From NCBI GenBank assembly GCA_900752195.1, contig CAADUJ010000021.1, positions 85,915-149,914 on the forward strand: a stretch of 64,000 nucleotides of DNA, written 5' to 3'. The DNA is from an uncultured Negativicutes bacterium (GTDB lineage Bacteria > Bacillota > Negativicutes > Veillonellales > Megasphaeraceae). The notes under the pieces were generated by a model. The model did no database searches. It was not told where the DNA came from and was given only the letters and a program-made list of their open reading frames with translations. Position numbers and translations under genes: made by a program. Below are positions 1-8,089 of this stretch, in pieces. Each line of letters starts with the position of its first letter. The first letter of the stretch is position 1.

Positions 1-2514
1 ATCAAAGTGTGTCGTAATGATGCCCGAATCTTTTTTATTGGCCGGATATTGAACAGGTGTAAAGTGGTGCACATCCATATCACGAGGAATAACCATGACG
101 CCACCAGGATGCTGACCTGTCGTATTCTTTACCCCTGTGCAGCCTTGGACGAGGCTGTTGACATAGGCATCATTGACTTTGATTCCCCGTTTTTCAGCCC
201 ACTTCATGACATAGCCATAGGCTGTTTTATCCTGGACAACACCTGTCGTCCCAGCTCGAAATACGTTATCCTTGCCAAACAGTTCTTCTGTATATTTATG
301 GGCTTTCGGATGATATTCACCAGAGAAGTTTAAGTCAATATCAGGAACTTTGTCGCCATCAAACCCAAGGAAAATAGCAAATGGGATATTATGACCATTC
401 TTTTCTAATTTTGTGCCACACTGCGGGCATTCTTTGTCAGGCAGGTCGAAACCGCCGCCATATTCGCCATTCGTGAAAAACTGGCTCCACTGGCAATGGG
501 GACAAACGTAATGCGGCGGCAAAGGATTGACTTCTGTAATATCCGACATAGTCGCTACAAAAGAAGATCCGACAGAACCACGGGACCCTACGAGATACCC
601 ATCATCATTGGAATGTTTTACCAGTTTATGGGCGATATAATAGAGCACGCCAAAACCGTGGCCTAAAATAGATGTAAATTCTTCTGTCAGTCGGTCTTCT
701 ACGACTTTCGGCAACGGATTGCCATAAATTTTATGGGCCTTTTCATAGCACATATTCTTCAATGCTTCTGAAGAACCGGCAATTTGTGGGAAGTACAGTG
801 TTTCTTTCGGAACGGGACGGACGTCTTCAATCATGTCGTTAATCTTATTCGGATTCGTAATGACAACTTCTCGCGCCCGTTCTTCGCCGAGATATGAAAA
901 TTCTTCCAACATTTCATCAGTTGTACGCAAATACAAATCTGGCTGGAATTCTGCGTCCTTAAAGCCTTTGCCTGTCATAAGAATTTCGCGATAAATTTTA
1001 TCTTCTTTATTCAGAAAATGCGCATCACATGTAGCGACAGTCATCTTCCCTAATTCGTCGCCAAGCTTCAAGATAGTGCGGTTAATATTTCGAAGCCCCT
1101 CATCATCAGCTACCATGCCTTCTCGCACGAGGAACTGATTATTTGTAATGGGCTGTATTTCCAGATAATCATAGTAACTGGCAATCTTTTTCAGTTCTTC
1201 ATACGGCAGCTTTTTCTGTACCATAGAACGGACAAGTTCACCAGCTTCGCAGGCCGAACCGAGAATAAGACCTTCCCGGTATTCATTGAGGATAGCCCGG
1301 GGAATTCGAGGGCGGCCACGATAAATATATTTCAGATGGGAGATGCTGACGAGCTTATACAGGTTGCGAATGCCGACCTGATTCTTTGCCAGCATGATAA
1401 TATGATAGGATTCATCAATCTTTGTATCAAACAGATACCCTTCCATGCCATAAATCACTTTGACATTGTTCGTTTTATCTGTTGAAATTTCTTGTAGCAA
1501 CGGGAAGGACTGCACGACACCATGGTCTGTTACGGCAACGGCAGGATGTTTCCATTTCTTAATCGTCTTAATAAGTTGTTTTACCGTAATGAGGGCATCC
1601 ATATCGCTCATAACCGTATGGAGATGGAGTTCTACACGCGGCGTCGGGTTCGTATCTTCTCGTTCGACAGAACATTTCGCATCTTCCATGATGCTGTCGA
1701 TATTGAGGACATAATCATTGAGATATTCGCTGAATTTAACATCACCATGAACACGAATCACAGCTCCAGGACAAAGTTTACTCTTTAAATTACTGAACTC
1801 GTCCTCCGTGAGCGTATTCCGACGGCGATATTTGGAATTACCGCCTTTTCCGACTTCGAGGAACTTTTGTGCCGAAATGCCATTGGTTTTATCGGCAATC
1901 TGAAAATTCAATATAATTCGTTTCGTTTTCGTTTCACGGAAATCTACTTTTACAACTTTTCCTCTAAAAATAACGTCAGGCCGTTCTTCGCCTACAATGT
2001 CATTAATGGGTATCGGTTCACCTGTAATGGCCTTACCAAGCCAGACGCGAGAATTAGATGTCCCGCCGCTTTTAGAAGCATTTGACTTACCGGATCCAGC
2101 AGATACCGTTTCTCCCTGAGCGGCACGGCAGGCTTTTTGATAGTCCGGATCATCTTTCATCCAATCATCATCAAACTCATACATATCTTCATGGGGGATA
2201 TCATAGCCATCGAGGTCAGACACATCGACGTTGGCGACGGATTGGAGCGTTGCATCAGTCTGGCTTAATGGCATATCTCCGCCATGGCGGATAATTTCCC
2301 GTTCGTTGTCAACGGATACTTCACCTTGAAGAAATAGCTTTTCCTTCAGGGAAACTGTAAGTGCATCCATATCAGATACGTTCCAATCCGTTTTTGTCCG
2401 CAAATGCCACTTCTTCCCTTTTTGGGACGAACAAATTTCCTTTATTAATACGAATTTATCTGCCGCAACAGGTACGGAAAATTCATCTTTCGGAATAATA
2501 TGAAGAATTCTCAT
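1..2514 (-). CDS. polC: PolC-type DNA polymerase III alpha subunit, N-terminal 838 residues (gene continues past the left edge)
   Basis: Replicative polymerase of Firmicutes. The reading frame is open from ATG at 2514 (preceded by AAAGGAAG) to base 1. Seen in order: N-terminal region, OB-fold region around residues 165-255, PHP domain opening with VELHLHT and AVTDHG, a C-x2-C / C-x2-C zinc ribbon (CPHC...CPQC), and the palm motif PDIDLNFSGEY carrying two catalytic Asp. The last codons read TTHFD at the window edge. Odd: in Bacillus PolC a DEDD 3'-5' exonuclease is inserted in the PHP domain between the KVIYG-like strand and the YHI-LAKNQ-G segment. Here KVIYGMEGYLFDTKIDES runs straight into YHIIMLAKNQVGIRNLYKLV, so the exonuclease is absent. 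It lies 23 bp downstream of the VanW-like gene and is probably cotranscribed with it. Confidence 0.95.
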   Translation of the reverse strand, partial: MRILHIIPKDEFSVPVAADKFVLIKEICSSQKGKKWHLRTKTDWNVSDMDALTVSLKEKLFLQGEVSVDNEREIIRHGGDMPLSQTDATLQSVANVDVSDLDGYDIPHEDMYEFDDDWMKDDPDYQKACRAAQGETVSAGSGKSNASKSGGTSNSRVWLGKAITGEPIPINDIVGEERPDVIFRGKVVKVDFRETKTKRIILNFQIADKTNGISAQKFLEVGKGGNSKYRRRNTLTEDEFSNLKSKLCPGAVIRVHGDVKFSEYLNDYVLNIDSIMEDAKCSVEREDTNPTPRVELHLHTVMSDMDALITVKQLIKTIKKWKHPAVAVTDHGVVQSFPLLQEISTDKTNNVKVIYGMEGYLFDTKIDESYHIIMLAKNQVGIRNLYKLVSISHLKYIYRGRPRIPRAILNEYREGLILGSACEAGELVRSMVQKKLPYEELKKIASYYDYLEIQPITNNQFLVREGMVADDEGLRNINRTILKLGDELGKMTVATCDAHFLNKEDKIYREILMTGKGFKDAEFQPDLYLRTTDEMLEEFSYLGEERAREVVITNPNKINDMIEDVRPVPKETLYFPQIAGSSEALKNMCYEKAHKIYGNPLPKVVEDRLTEEFTSILGHGFGVLYYIAHKLVKHSNDDGYLVGSRGSVGSSFVATMSDITEVNPLPPHYVCPHCQWSQFFTNGEYGGGFDLPDKECPQCGTKLEKNGHNIPFAIFLGFDGDKVPDIDLNFSGEYHPKAHKYTEELFGKDNVFRAGTTGVVQDKTAYGYVMKWAEKRGIKVNDAYVNSLVQGCTGVKNTTGQHPGGVMVIPRDMDVHHFTPVQYPANKKDSGIITTHFD

Positions 2515-2537
2515 AGTACTTCCTTTCGTAATACGTT

Positions 2538-4103
2538 CTATTCTTCTCCATCACCATCAGAGGCGCTTGTGAGGACAGCATTATCAATAGCCTCATACTT
2601 GGCCAAAATATCTGGCGGTATATGTAAAGGATCGTGGGGAGAATTGAGCATGGCATCCTGTGGATGTTCACCATCAAGATTAGTTGTCTGGACCGTTTCA
2701 TCGCTATCCGGACCAGGCGTCAAAATAATTTCAGAATTAGGGTCATAGTGTGACGTAATCGTATCCGTGTACGAATCTCCGTCCGTATAATGGACAGTAC
2801 GGCGGATAGAGATTTCATGACCATCGTATCCTTCTTGATCCCGCTTATCTTCCGTAACAGAATCATCATGTTTATGGACCACGCGGTGCGGCAATGTGCG
2901 CTGCGATAACGTTTCAAAGCTTACCTGGCATGTGTCTTTATGATTGCCCAGAATATAAACGGTAACCGATGCATCGCCCATTTCTGTATAGATATATACG
3001 GGATGGTTAAAAGGGTTCGTAAAGGAAAAATCCAAGGAATCATCGGCAACAGTAGCATCCATACCGACCGGTACATAGCCGGCAGGCGCATAATGAGGCG
3101 CCCGGCTCCCGATGATCATGCCGGCCCGAAGGGCAGCGTTAAATAACGTCGTGCTGACCTGACAAACACCACCACCAGCATCGAGAACGAGCTTGTTATC
3201 AAAATAGACAGGTGCATCTTTATAGCCTTTATCGCGAGTACGACGACCTACTGTTTCATTGAAGGAGCATTCCTTTCCAGCCAATACGAGAGTATGGCTC
3301 AGTTTTTTTTGAGCGATCTCTATATTGGCATCGCGATTTGGATTGACTCCATCGAAATGAGTCGTATAATACGATAAAACCGTATCAATATCTTTTAAAT
3401 CGCCTTCTTTAATGAGAGCATCCTGGCGGCTGGTAATAATCGGTGACACATCATTTGTCGTGCCCTTCCCTAATTCGGTATGGATAGCATCCATCGTCCC
3501 CGCCGTATCAATGGTAATCTTACTCCGTTCTTTATGGATACGGACAGTCCCATCCTGATTCGGAGTTACATACGCATTTTCCGGATCCGTATCATAAGTG
3601 TCATGGATGCGGCTTACTTCTGTATTGAGGCTGTCGTCATCGACAGCAATCGATAGAGGCACGTCCTTACCGAAACGAAGGGTCGAAATGACATCAGAAA
3701 TGCGTTGCAACGGCGTTCCCACTCGTCCTACGAGAAAGAGATTTTCTTTAATTTTTTCTCTATCAAAATGGGCTTTCACATCTTTCAGGGAGATTTTTTC
3801 ATCCATGCCGTCTTCTTTTAAAGCGATGGTCTTTTGGGATAATCCATCTTCTCGTTCATCTAAATATCGATTCACATCTTCATCGGTCAAATCAACAGCT
3901 GACATGCCGTCAAGGGTAACGAGCTGCGCTGCTTTTGACTGGGCTGCAAAAAAACTCCCTGTACCAACGATGGCTACAGCGCAAATTGTCAATAATACAT
4001 TTCGCCATCTATGCTCATGGACTTTTAAGCCATGTTTTTCCCGATAGCGACGCTTATAGTCCTTCATTCGTTCTTTTCTTGCTTTTGTTTCTTCATCTAA
4101 CAC
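2538..4103 (-). CDS. VanW-like protein with peptidoglycan-binding (PG_binding_4-like) domain, membrane-anchored
   Basis: 521 residues from a GTG start at 4103, one base after the holA stop and preceded by AAAGGTAGG. A longer open frame upstream lies inside holA and is not the start; ATG at 4067 is an alternative. Seen: a basic cytoplasmic tail of about 35 residues, one membrane segment (LLTICAVAIVGTGSFFA), a PG_binding_4-like region (about residues 65-230), then a VanW domain with the signature GGGVCQVSTTLFNAA and PHYAPAGYVPVGMDAT. The C-terminal part has a G5-like stretch and an acidic tail. Family members act at the cell surface, but the VanW domain has no settled enzymatic role. Operon: comEA-comEC-holA-this-polC. 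Confidence 0.85.
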   Translation of the reverse strand: MLDEETKARKERMKDYKRRYREKHGLKVHEHRWRNVLLTICAVAIVGTGSFFAAQSKAAQLVTLDGMSAVDLTDEDVNRYLDEREDGLSQKTIALKEDGMDEKISLKDVKAHFDREKIKENLFLVGRVGTPLQRISDVISTLRFGKDVPLSIAVDDDSLNTEVSRIHDTYDTDPENAYVTPNQDGTVRIHKERSKITIDTAGTMDAIHTELGKGTTNDVSPIITSRQDALIKEGDLKDIDTVLSYYTTHFDGVNPNRDANIEIAQKKLSHTLVLAGKECSFNETVGRRTRDKGYKDAPVYFDNKLVLDAGGGVCQVSTTLFNAALRAGMIIGSRAPHYAPAGYVPVGMDATVADDSLDFSFTNPFNHPVYIYTEMGDASVTVYILGNHKDTCQVSFETLSQRTLPHRVVHKHDDSVTEDKRDQEGYDGHEISIRRTVHYTDGDSYTDTITSHYDPNSEIILTPGPDSDETVQTTNLDGEHPQDAMLNSPHDPLHIPPDILAKYEAIDNAVLTSASDGDGEE

Positions 4104-4104
4104 A

Positions 4105-5154
4105 CTAAGACCTACCTTTATAGCTGCAATACAGACAAATGATCTGTTCCATATCAATAGGAGCAGCCATACCTCTGCGTATATTGAGCTGTAATGTAAA
4201 TATGCTGGCAATGAGTCGATCCAGCTCTTCTATTTTCCAATAATTGGCACTTTTTTTCAAGTGATACATCGCATATTTGACGGATTTCCCCTTATTCACC
4301 GCCATGAGAATCGATTCTTGCTGATGGGCGGGTACATGTTTCAGGAGCAGTTCCTTATAGGCCCTCAACAATCGTAGACGGGACATCATATAGCCGACAT
4401 TCTTGAGGAATGCATCTTGTTTAGAAAAAAGACCTTCTATATACGGAATGGTTTTGGGTCCATTACGACGCAAAAACTCATCCATGAAAGTGAAAAGATT
4501 TTTTTCCATTGTACCTGAAAAGAGATGTTCCACATCCGCTACATCGATGGTTTTCTTTTCGTCAGCAAGCATAATCATCATCTTGTCGAGCTCGGAAAAT
4601 ACATAGAATAATGGAATGGTATCCCATGTCTGGAACAGGCCTTCTAAATATCGTACTGCCTGAGGTGATACGGTAAGTCCGTAGGTTTTAGTATAAGAAA
4701 TAATATAGTCTATGACATTCTTATCTGTCACAGGATTACATTCTACAATATCGGCCATCTTCTTAAAGGCCTTAAAAAAAGCGGCATTCGTGTCGATTTT
4801 ACCGCGATCGCGACGCAATTTTGTAATGCAAAGCAAGCCGTTTTCATCAGGCACATGAGAAAGCGACTTCAAAAACCATTCCTCGTCTTTCGTCAATTTA
4901 CTTCGCGACCGACCACCCCTTTTTATTGGAAGAAAGGGGCAATCATACCAAATAGAAATACTGGCACTTTCAAAAAAAGAATACGATTGAAGTGTTTCCA
5001 GTACTGTTGCCGGCGCCGTCTCATGATTAAAAAAATGAAGAACCGGTTCACTGCCATCGTTAGGTGTAAGAGCAGAAATAAAACGACGTCGCTCCTTTTC
5101 AATGAGATATTCTTCGCTGCCGTATATGAACGTAATATGTTTTGCTGTCGTCAA
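4105..5154 (-). CDS. holA: DNA polymerase III delta subunit
   Basis: 349 residues. Delta opens the beta sliding clamp as part of the clamp loader. Seen: the N-terminal Rossmann-type start (ITFIYGSEEYLIEKE), the middle region AVRYLEGLFQTWDTIPLFYVF typical of HolA, and the helical C-terminal collar domain (KNVGYMMSRLRLLRAYKELL ... LNIRRG). Length fits the family (about 340). The start is TTG at 5154, overlapping the TGA of the upstream comEC part (TTGA), so translation is probably coupled; GGTGGTGA lies upstream as ribosome binding site. comEC-holA adjacency is common in Firmicutes, which supports both calls. Confidence 0.92.
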   Translation of the reverse strand: MTTAKHITFIYGSEEYLIEKERRRFISALTPNDGSEPVLHFFNHETAPATVLETLQSYSFFESASISIWYDCPFLPIKRGGRSRSKLTKDEEWFLKSLSHVPDENGLLCITKLRRDRGKIDTNAAFFKAFKKMADIVECNPVTDKNVIDYIISYTKTYGLTVSPQAVRYLEGLFQTWDTIPLFYVFSELDKMMIMLADEKKTIDVADVEHLFSGTMEKNLFTFMDEFLRRNGPKTIPYIEGLFSKQDAFLKNVGYMMSRLRLLRAYKELLLKHVPAHQQESILMAVNKGKSVKYAMYHLKKSANYWKIEELDRLIASIFTLQLNIRRGMAAPIDMEQIICLYCSYKGRS

Positions 5155-6278
5155 GACATTTCACCACCAGCTGTGGAAAATTTCCATACTCCCTTACGCC
5201 ATGTTCCCGTAATGGCCCCATCTATAGAAGGCGAAAACAAGGGAATCTCCTGGCGTTGAGCCATGCGCTGCCACCGTGGCCATGTCGCATCCTTGCGAGG
5301 GTCCGAAAATACAATCAACGCCTTTGCATGACGGCACCACGCAGGGCTACCGCTCTTTTCAGTATGACGAATCTCAAGACACTGATTCAGGGAAACAGAA
5401 GCATCCTTTTCTATAGTAGAACCATTTATGATGGTATAGGGCATGGAACCATCCCAAACAACCGTTGCAGGTGGCTCCTCTTCCATTACTACTTCATTCA
5501 CGCAAAAGGACGATTCTACCTGTTGTCTCGTCCTCTCTGAATCATGTCCAGAAATAATCGCCTTTTGTAATGCAAAAATGCCTTTATGACGCATGGCAGG
5601 CACGAGGACAGACGCAATCTGTTCGGGATTAGACCACTGGCTTTTATTATACCACAAGTAGGGTAATTCATCATCGTAGATGGCACATGTTGCATAGTCC
5701 CTCCCCATATCGAACACATGAACTGTTACATCCGGCTTCATTACTTGATTCCATCCACTTGGAATAAGGATTGCCGCCGTAGCACAAACCAGAATGGGCC
5801 GACGCCAACGAGGTAGAAAAAATACGCCGAGAATCAATAGATAATAGACGGCTCCTTCATACCACGTAAGGGCGCCATGCCAAAAACGACTTCCTGGAAG
5901 GGACGCAAGAAAATAATTTCCTTTCAGAGCCATCGATAATAATATGTTTATTCCATATAATATGGCAGTCCCAATCGGGGTACACACATAATAAAAAAAC
6001 GATGCTATGAGGCCAAGGATAATTATAAAATCAAGTATCGGTCCTACTGTCAGGTTGGCAATAATCGTATACACTGGCAATGCCGAAAAGCTCGACAAGA
6101 TCAATGGAATCAATAATAATTGAGCACTGATACAAATCGTGACAGCATCACGTAAAAAAGTGGGCCACCGTACAAACCATGTCCGAACGTGCTTCTGAAG
6201 TAAGATAATTCCTGCTGAGGCTCCACAAGAAAGGCGGAAACTCAAATCAAACACGATATAGGGATTGTACCATATCAT
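5151..6278 (-). CDS. comEC: ComEC C-terminal part (competence channel plus degenerate metallo-beta-lactamase-like domain), out of frame with the N-terminal part
   Basis: 375 codons continuing the ComEC Competence domain: WYNPYIVFDLSFRLS matches the family's YdPyyLFDvgFqLSf segment, followed by about six hydrophobic helices (residues 30-185) and a soluble C-terminal domain. In canonical ComEC that domain is a metallo-beta-lactamase fold with FxDVGQGD and HxDxDH. Here the corresponding stretches read VFDMGRDYATC and ISGHDSERT, so the metal site is not recognisable. Joining to the upstream reading frame needs one base change in a run of seven T (coding strand, 6281-6287). Its own ATG at 6278 has no good ribosome binding site, so it is more likely the second half of one gene than an independent one. 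Confidence 0.8.
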   Translation of the reverse strand: MIWYNPYIVFDLSFRLSCGASAGIILLQKHVRTWFVRWPTFLRDAVTICISAQLLLIPLILSSFSALPVYTIIANLTVGPILDFIIILGLIASFFYYVCTPIGTAILYGINILLSMALKGNYFLASLPGSRFWHGALTWYEGAVYYLLILGVFFLPRWRRPILVCATAAILIPSGWNQVMKPDVTVHVFDMGRDYATCAIYDDELPYLWYNKSQWSNPEQIASVLVPAMRHKGIFALQKAIISGHDSERTRQQVESSFCVNEVVMEEEPPATVVWDGSMPYTIINGSTIEKDASVSLNQCLEIRHTEKSGSPAWCRHAKALIVFSDPRKDATWPRWQRMAQRQEIPLFSPSIDGAITGTWRKGVWKFSTAGGEMS

Positions 6279-7266
6279 GCAAAAAAACAGTAATAGTCAG
6301 AGCACGGACAGCCATGTACTCACGCTTTGCGGTCATACTATACGCACAGATCAGCCCCATAACAGATGAGCGTATTACGGGAGCCGTAAACTCTGATAAG
6401 GCCCCATAAAAAAGGACGATTATGCTAGATAAAATGAATAGGGAACGATTTTTCAGGCGCATAAGCTTCCCTATCAGCTGAATTACCGATAATAACAAGG
6501 CGATGTGTGATCCGGAAACCGATAAAATGTGGATGAGACCAGTAATACTGAAACTTTCTAATAACATTGGTGGCAATTCATCATAATGACCACCTAAAAG
6601 AAGACTACTCAGCGTATACGCATCGTCATGATGTAAAACAGTATTATAAAAACGGTTCAATTCTTCACGGATACTCGATAATACAAATGATAAGCCATGA
6701 GGTTTTTCTAATATTTTAAGGGTTCCATCTTTCTGTTCATAGGCCTGAAAGAAAATTTCTCCTTCTTTATCCCGATGATAGGCATCATACATGCCAGGAT
6801 TCTTATAATACCGGATGGGTTGGGTTTCTGCATACAATCCTAACCGCATAGATGGGCTGTATGTGCGATCGCCTGGAAGGGTCACATAAAAAGATCCGTT
6901 CCCCGGCATGGCTTCTTCTCCATCGAGCGTATAGTAATCTAATGACATAACATACCGGGTCTTTTTCCCTTCCGTTGTGTCGTAACTATTTTTTACATTT
7001 GTGACAGTACCTTCCAGATACGCCGTCGTATAGGCTACGCGCTCAGGCAATGCACGATACGAAGCATCTGACCACTCTAACCGCAGGGCACCTAATGAGG
7101 CCATGAAAAGGAGACATCCTACAAAGGCTGCACGAGGAGCCTTATTCTTAAAGATACCATAGAAGGCACAAGCCAATACAGCTAAACAAAGAGGAAGCAA
7201 GAAGGAACCATGCCAACGGTCTGCCAATACAATTCCTATGATAAACGTACAAACACCGTAGGTCAT
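6247..7266 (-). CDS. comEC: ComEC N-terminal part (DUF4131 and first half of Competence domain), frameshifted at its end
   Basis: ComEC forms the inner-membrane channel for transforming DNA. This part has N-terminal membrane helices, the periplasmic OB-like DUF4131 region (about residues 60-190, with RYYKNPGMYDAYHRDKEGE), and the start of the Competence domain with the highly conserved SGSHIALLLSVI. The frame leaves family similarity after RALTITVF at a T7 homopolymer and ends 12 codons later; the next 375 codons (to 5151) carry the rest in another frame. ATG at 7266 overlaps the comEA TGA as ATGA, favoured over TTG at 7272. Possible causes: true loss of function, sequencing or assembly error, or slippage at the T7 run. 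Confidence 0.85.
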   Translation of the reverse strand: MTYGVCTFIIGIVLADRWHGSFLLPLCLAVLACAFYGIFKNKAPRAAFVGCLLFMASLGALRLEWSDASYRALPERVAYTTAYLEGTVTNVKNSYDTTEGKKTRYVMSLDYYTLDGEEAMPGNGSFYVTLPGDRTYSPSMRLGLYAETQPIRYYKNPGMYDAYHRDKEGEIFFQAYEQKDGTLKILEKPHGLSFVLSSIREELNRFYNTVLHHDDAYTLSSLLLGGHYDELPPMLLESFSITGLIHILSVSGSHIALLLSVIQLIGKLMRLKNRSLFILSSIIVLFYGALSEFTAPVIRSSVMGLICAYSMTAKREYMAVRALTITVFLHDMVQSLYRV

Positions 7267-7790
7267 ACACAAATACTATCCTTTACTTTATCGTATTTTG
7301 CCGGACCTATCCCTTTTACTTCTTGCAATTCTTCTTCACTGGAAAAAGCCCCATGTTCATCTCGATACTCGATTATCGTCTTTGCCATGGCTGGGCCAAT
7401 GCCAGGAAGCTCAGTAAGTTTCTTTTCATCAGCCTCGTTGATATTGATTTTACCGTCTGCCTCGCCTGTTGCAGGTATACCATCCAGATTATAAGGGATG
7501 TGTACCTGCATGCCATCATCAATTTTATCTGCGTAATTTACCGCTTCTGCAGCCGCATACGGAAGGGCGTCACCAGCTGCATGGATGGCATCACCCACTG
7601 TGACGGCAGTAGGAAATGCATATAACCCGGGTTTACGGACTGCACCTGTCACGAACACATATAGATCCTGTTTTATAGGTTCTTCTATCTTTGGAGGTTC
7701 TTCGGGCGTTATCGATTCCATAAGAGGCGTACCAAACACATTCCATAAAATTACGAAAAGTAACACAAGAAATACTCCAATCTTTTTCAT
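7263..7790 (-). CDS. comEA: ComEA-like DNA receptor (SLBB plus helix-hairpin-helix)
   Basis: 175 residues. ComEA binds incoming double-stranded DNA at the cell surface and hands it to ComEC. Seen: an N-terminal membrane anchor (VFLVLLFVILWNVFG), an SLBB domain (DLYVFVTGAVRKPGLYAFP, residues 43-100), a short linker, then a tandem helix-hairpin-helix domain (ININEADEKKLTELPGIGPA ... EVKGIGPAKYDKVKD). Starts at ATG 7790 after a strong TATAGGAGG. It follows a structured leader RNA with an intrinsic terminator, so it may be attenuated, and is coupled to comEC by ATGA. Confidence 0.93.
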   Translation of the reverse strand: MKKIGVFLVLLFVILWNVFGTPLMESITPEEPPKIEEPIKQDLYVFVTGAVRKPGLYAFPTAVTVGDAIHAAGDALPYAAAEAVNYADKIDDGMQVHIPYNLDGIPATGEADGKININEADEKKLTELPGIGPAMAKTIIEYRDEHGAFSSEEELQEVKGIGPAKYDKVKDSICV

Positions 7791-7805
7791 TTTTCTACCT
7801 CCTAT

Positions 7806-7944
7806 AAAAAAAGCGAGACTAACTGCAATATACTTGCAATTAGTCCCGCTAAATCAGCCGTTCAAAAAACCTCAAAGGCATCGCCCCGGGCTGAGCCAAA
7901 ATACCAGTGGAAACTATCTTTCCATGGTTCCATTACCTGCTCTT
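7806..7944 (-). ncRNA. Structured leader RNA with intrinsic terminator upstream of comEA (class not recognised)
   Basis: Reading the minus strand downstream of the promoter at 7951-7959: a hairpin with arms TGGAAA/TTTCCA, a GC-rich element (around 7880-7898) whose CAGCC can pair with GGCTG near 7855, then a long hairpin at 7812-7850 followed directly by seven T (7806-7812). The comEA ribosome binding site starts a few bases after the T run, so the terminator sits where an attenuator would. I do not recognise T-box, TPP, FMN, SAM, cobalamin or c-di-GMP consensus boxes. It could be an unclassified riboswitch, a protein-binding leader, or a small RNA with read-through into comEA. Confidence 0.5.
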
Positions 7945-7950
7945 AGTACT

Positions 7951-7959
7951 ATCATACCA
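7951..7959 (-). promoter_or_regulatory. Extended -10 promoter for comEA leader
   Basis: The minus strand reads TG-G-TATGAT, an extended -10 box. The -35 region (about 7974-7980) is weak, which is usual for extended -10 promoters. The predicted transcript would begin near 7944 and give a leader of about 150 nt before the comEA start. Confidence 0.5.
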
Positions 7960-8089
7960 TAGATGTCACTTTCTGTACGATAAATGGACGAATTCTAATT
8001 GAATTTTAATGAATAATCTATTACATAATTTTATTTCCCTTTGTTACTCGCCATATAGCAATCGTTCTAGCCGCTTCAATAAAATCTTT

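Noticed and set aside
1460..1788. Plus-strand open frames inside polC
   Set aside because: They are antisense shadows of a continuous conserved polymerase frame.
4104..4211. N-terminal extension of the VanW-like protein
   Set aside because: It lies within holA and has no ribosome binding site; GTG 4103 has AAAGGTAGG.
7806..7944. T-box leader before comEA
   Set aside because: No AGGGTGGNACCRCG sequence is present; only the terminator layout is similar.
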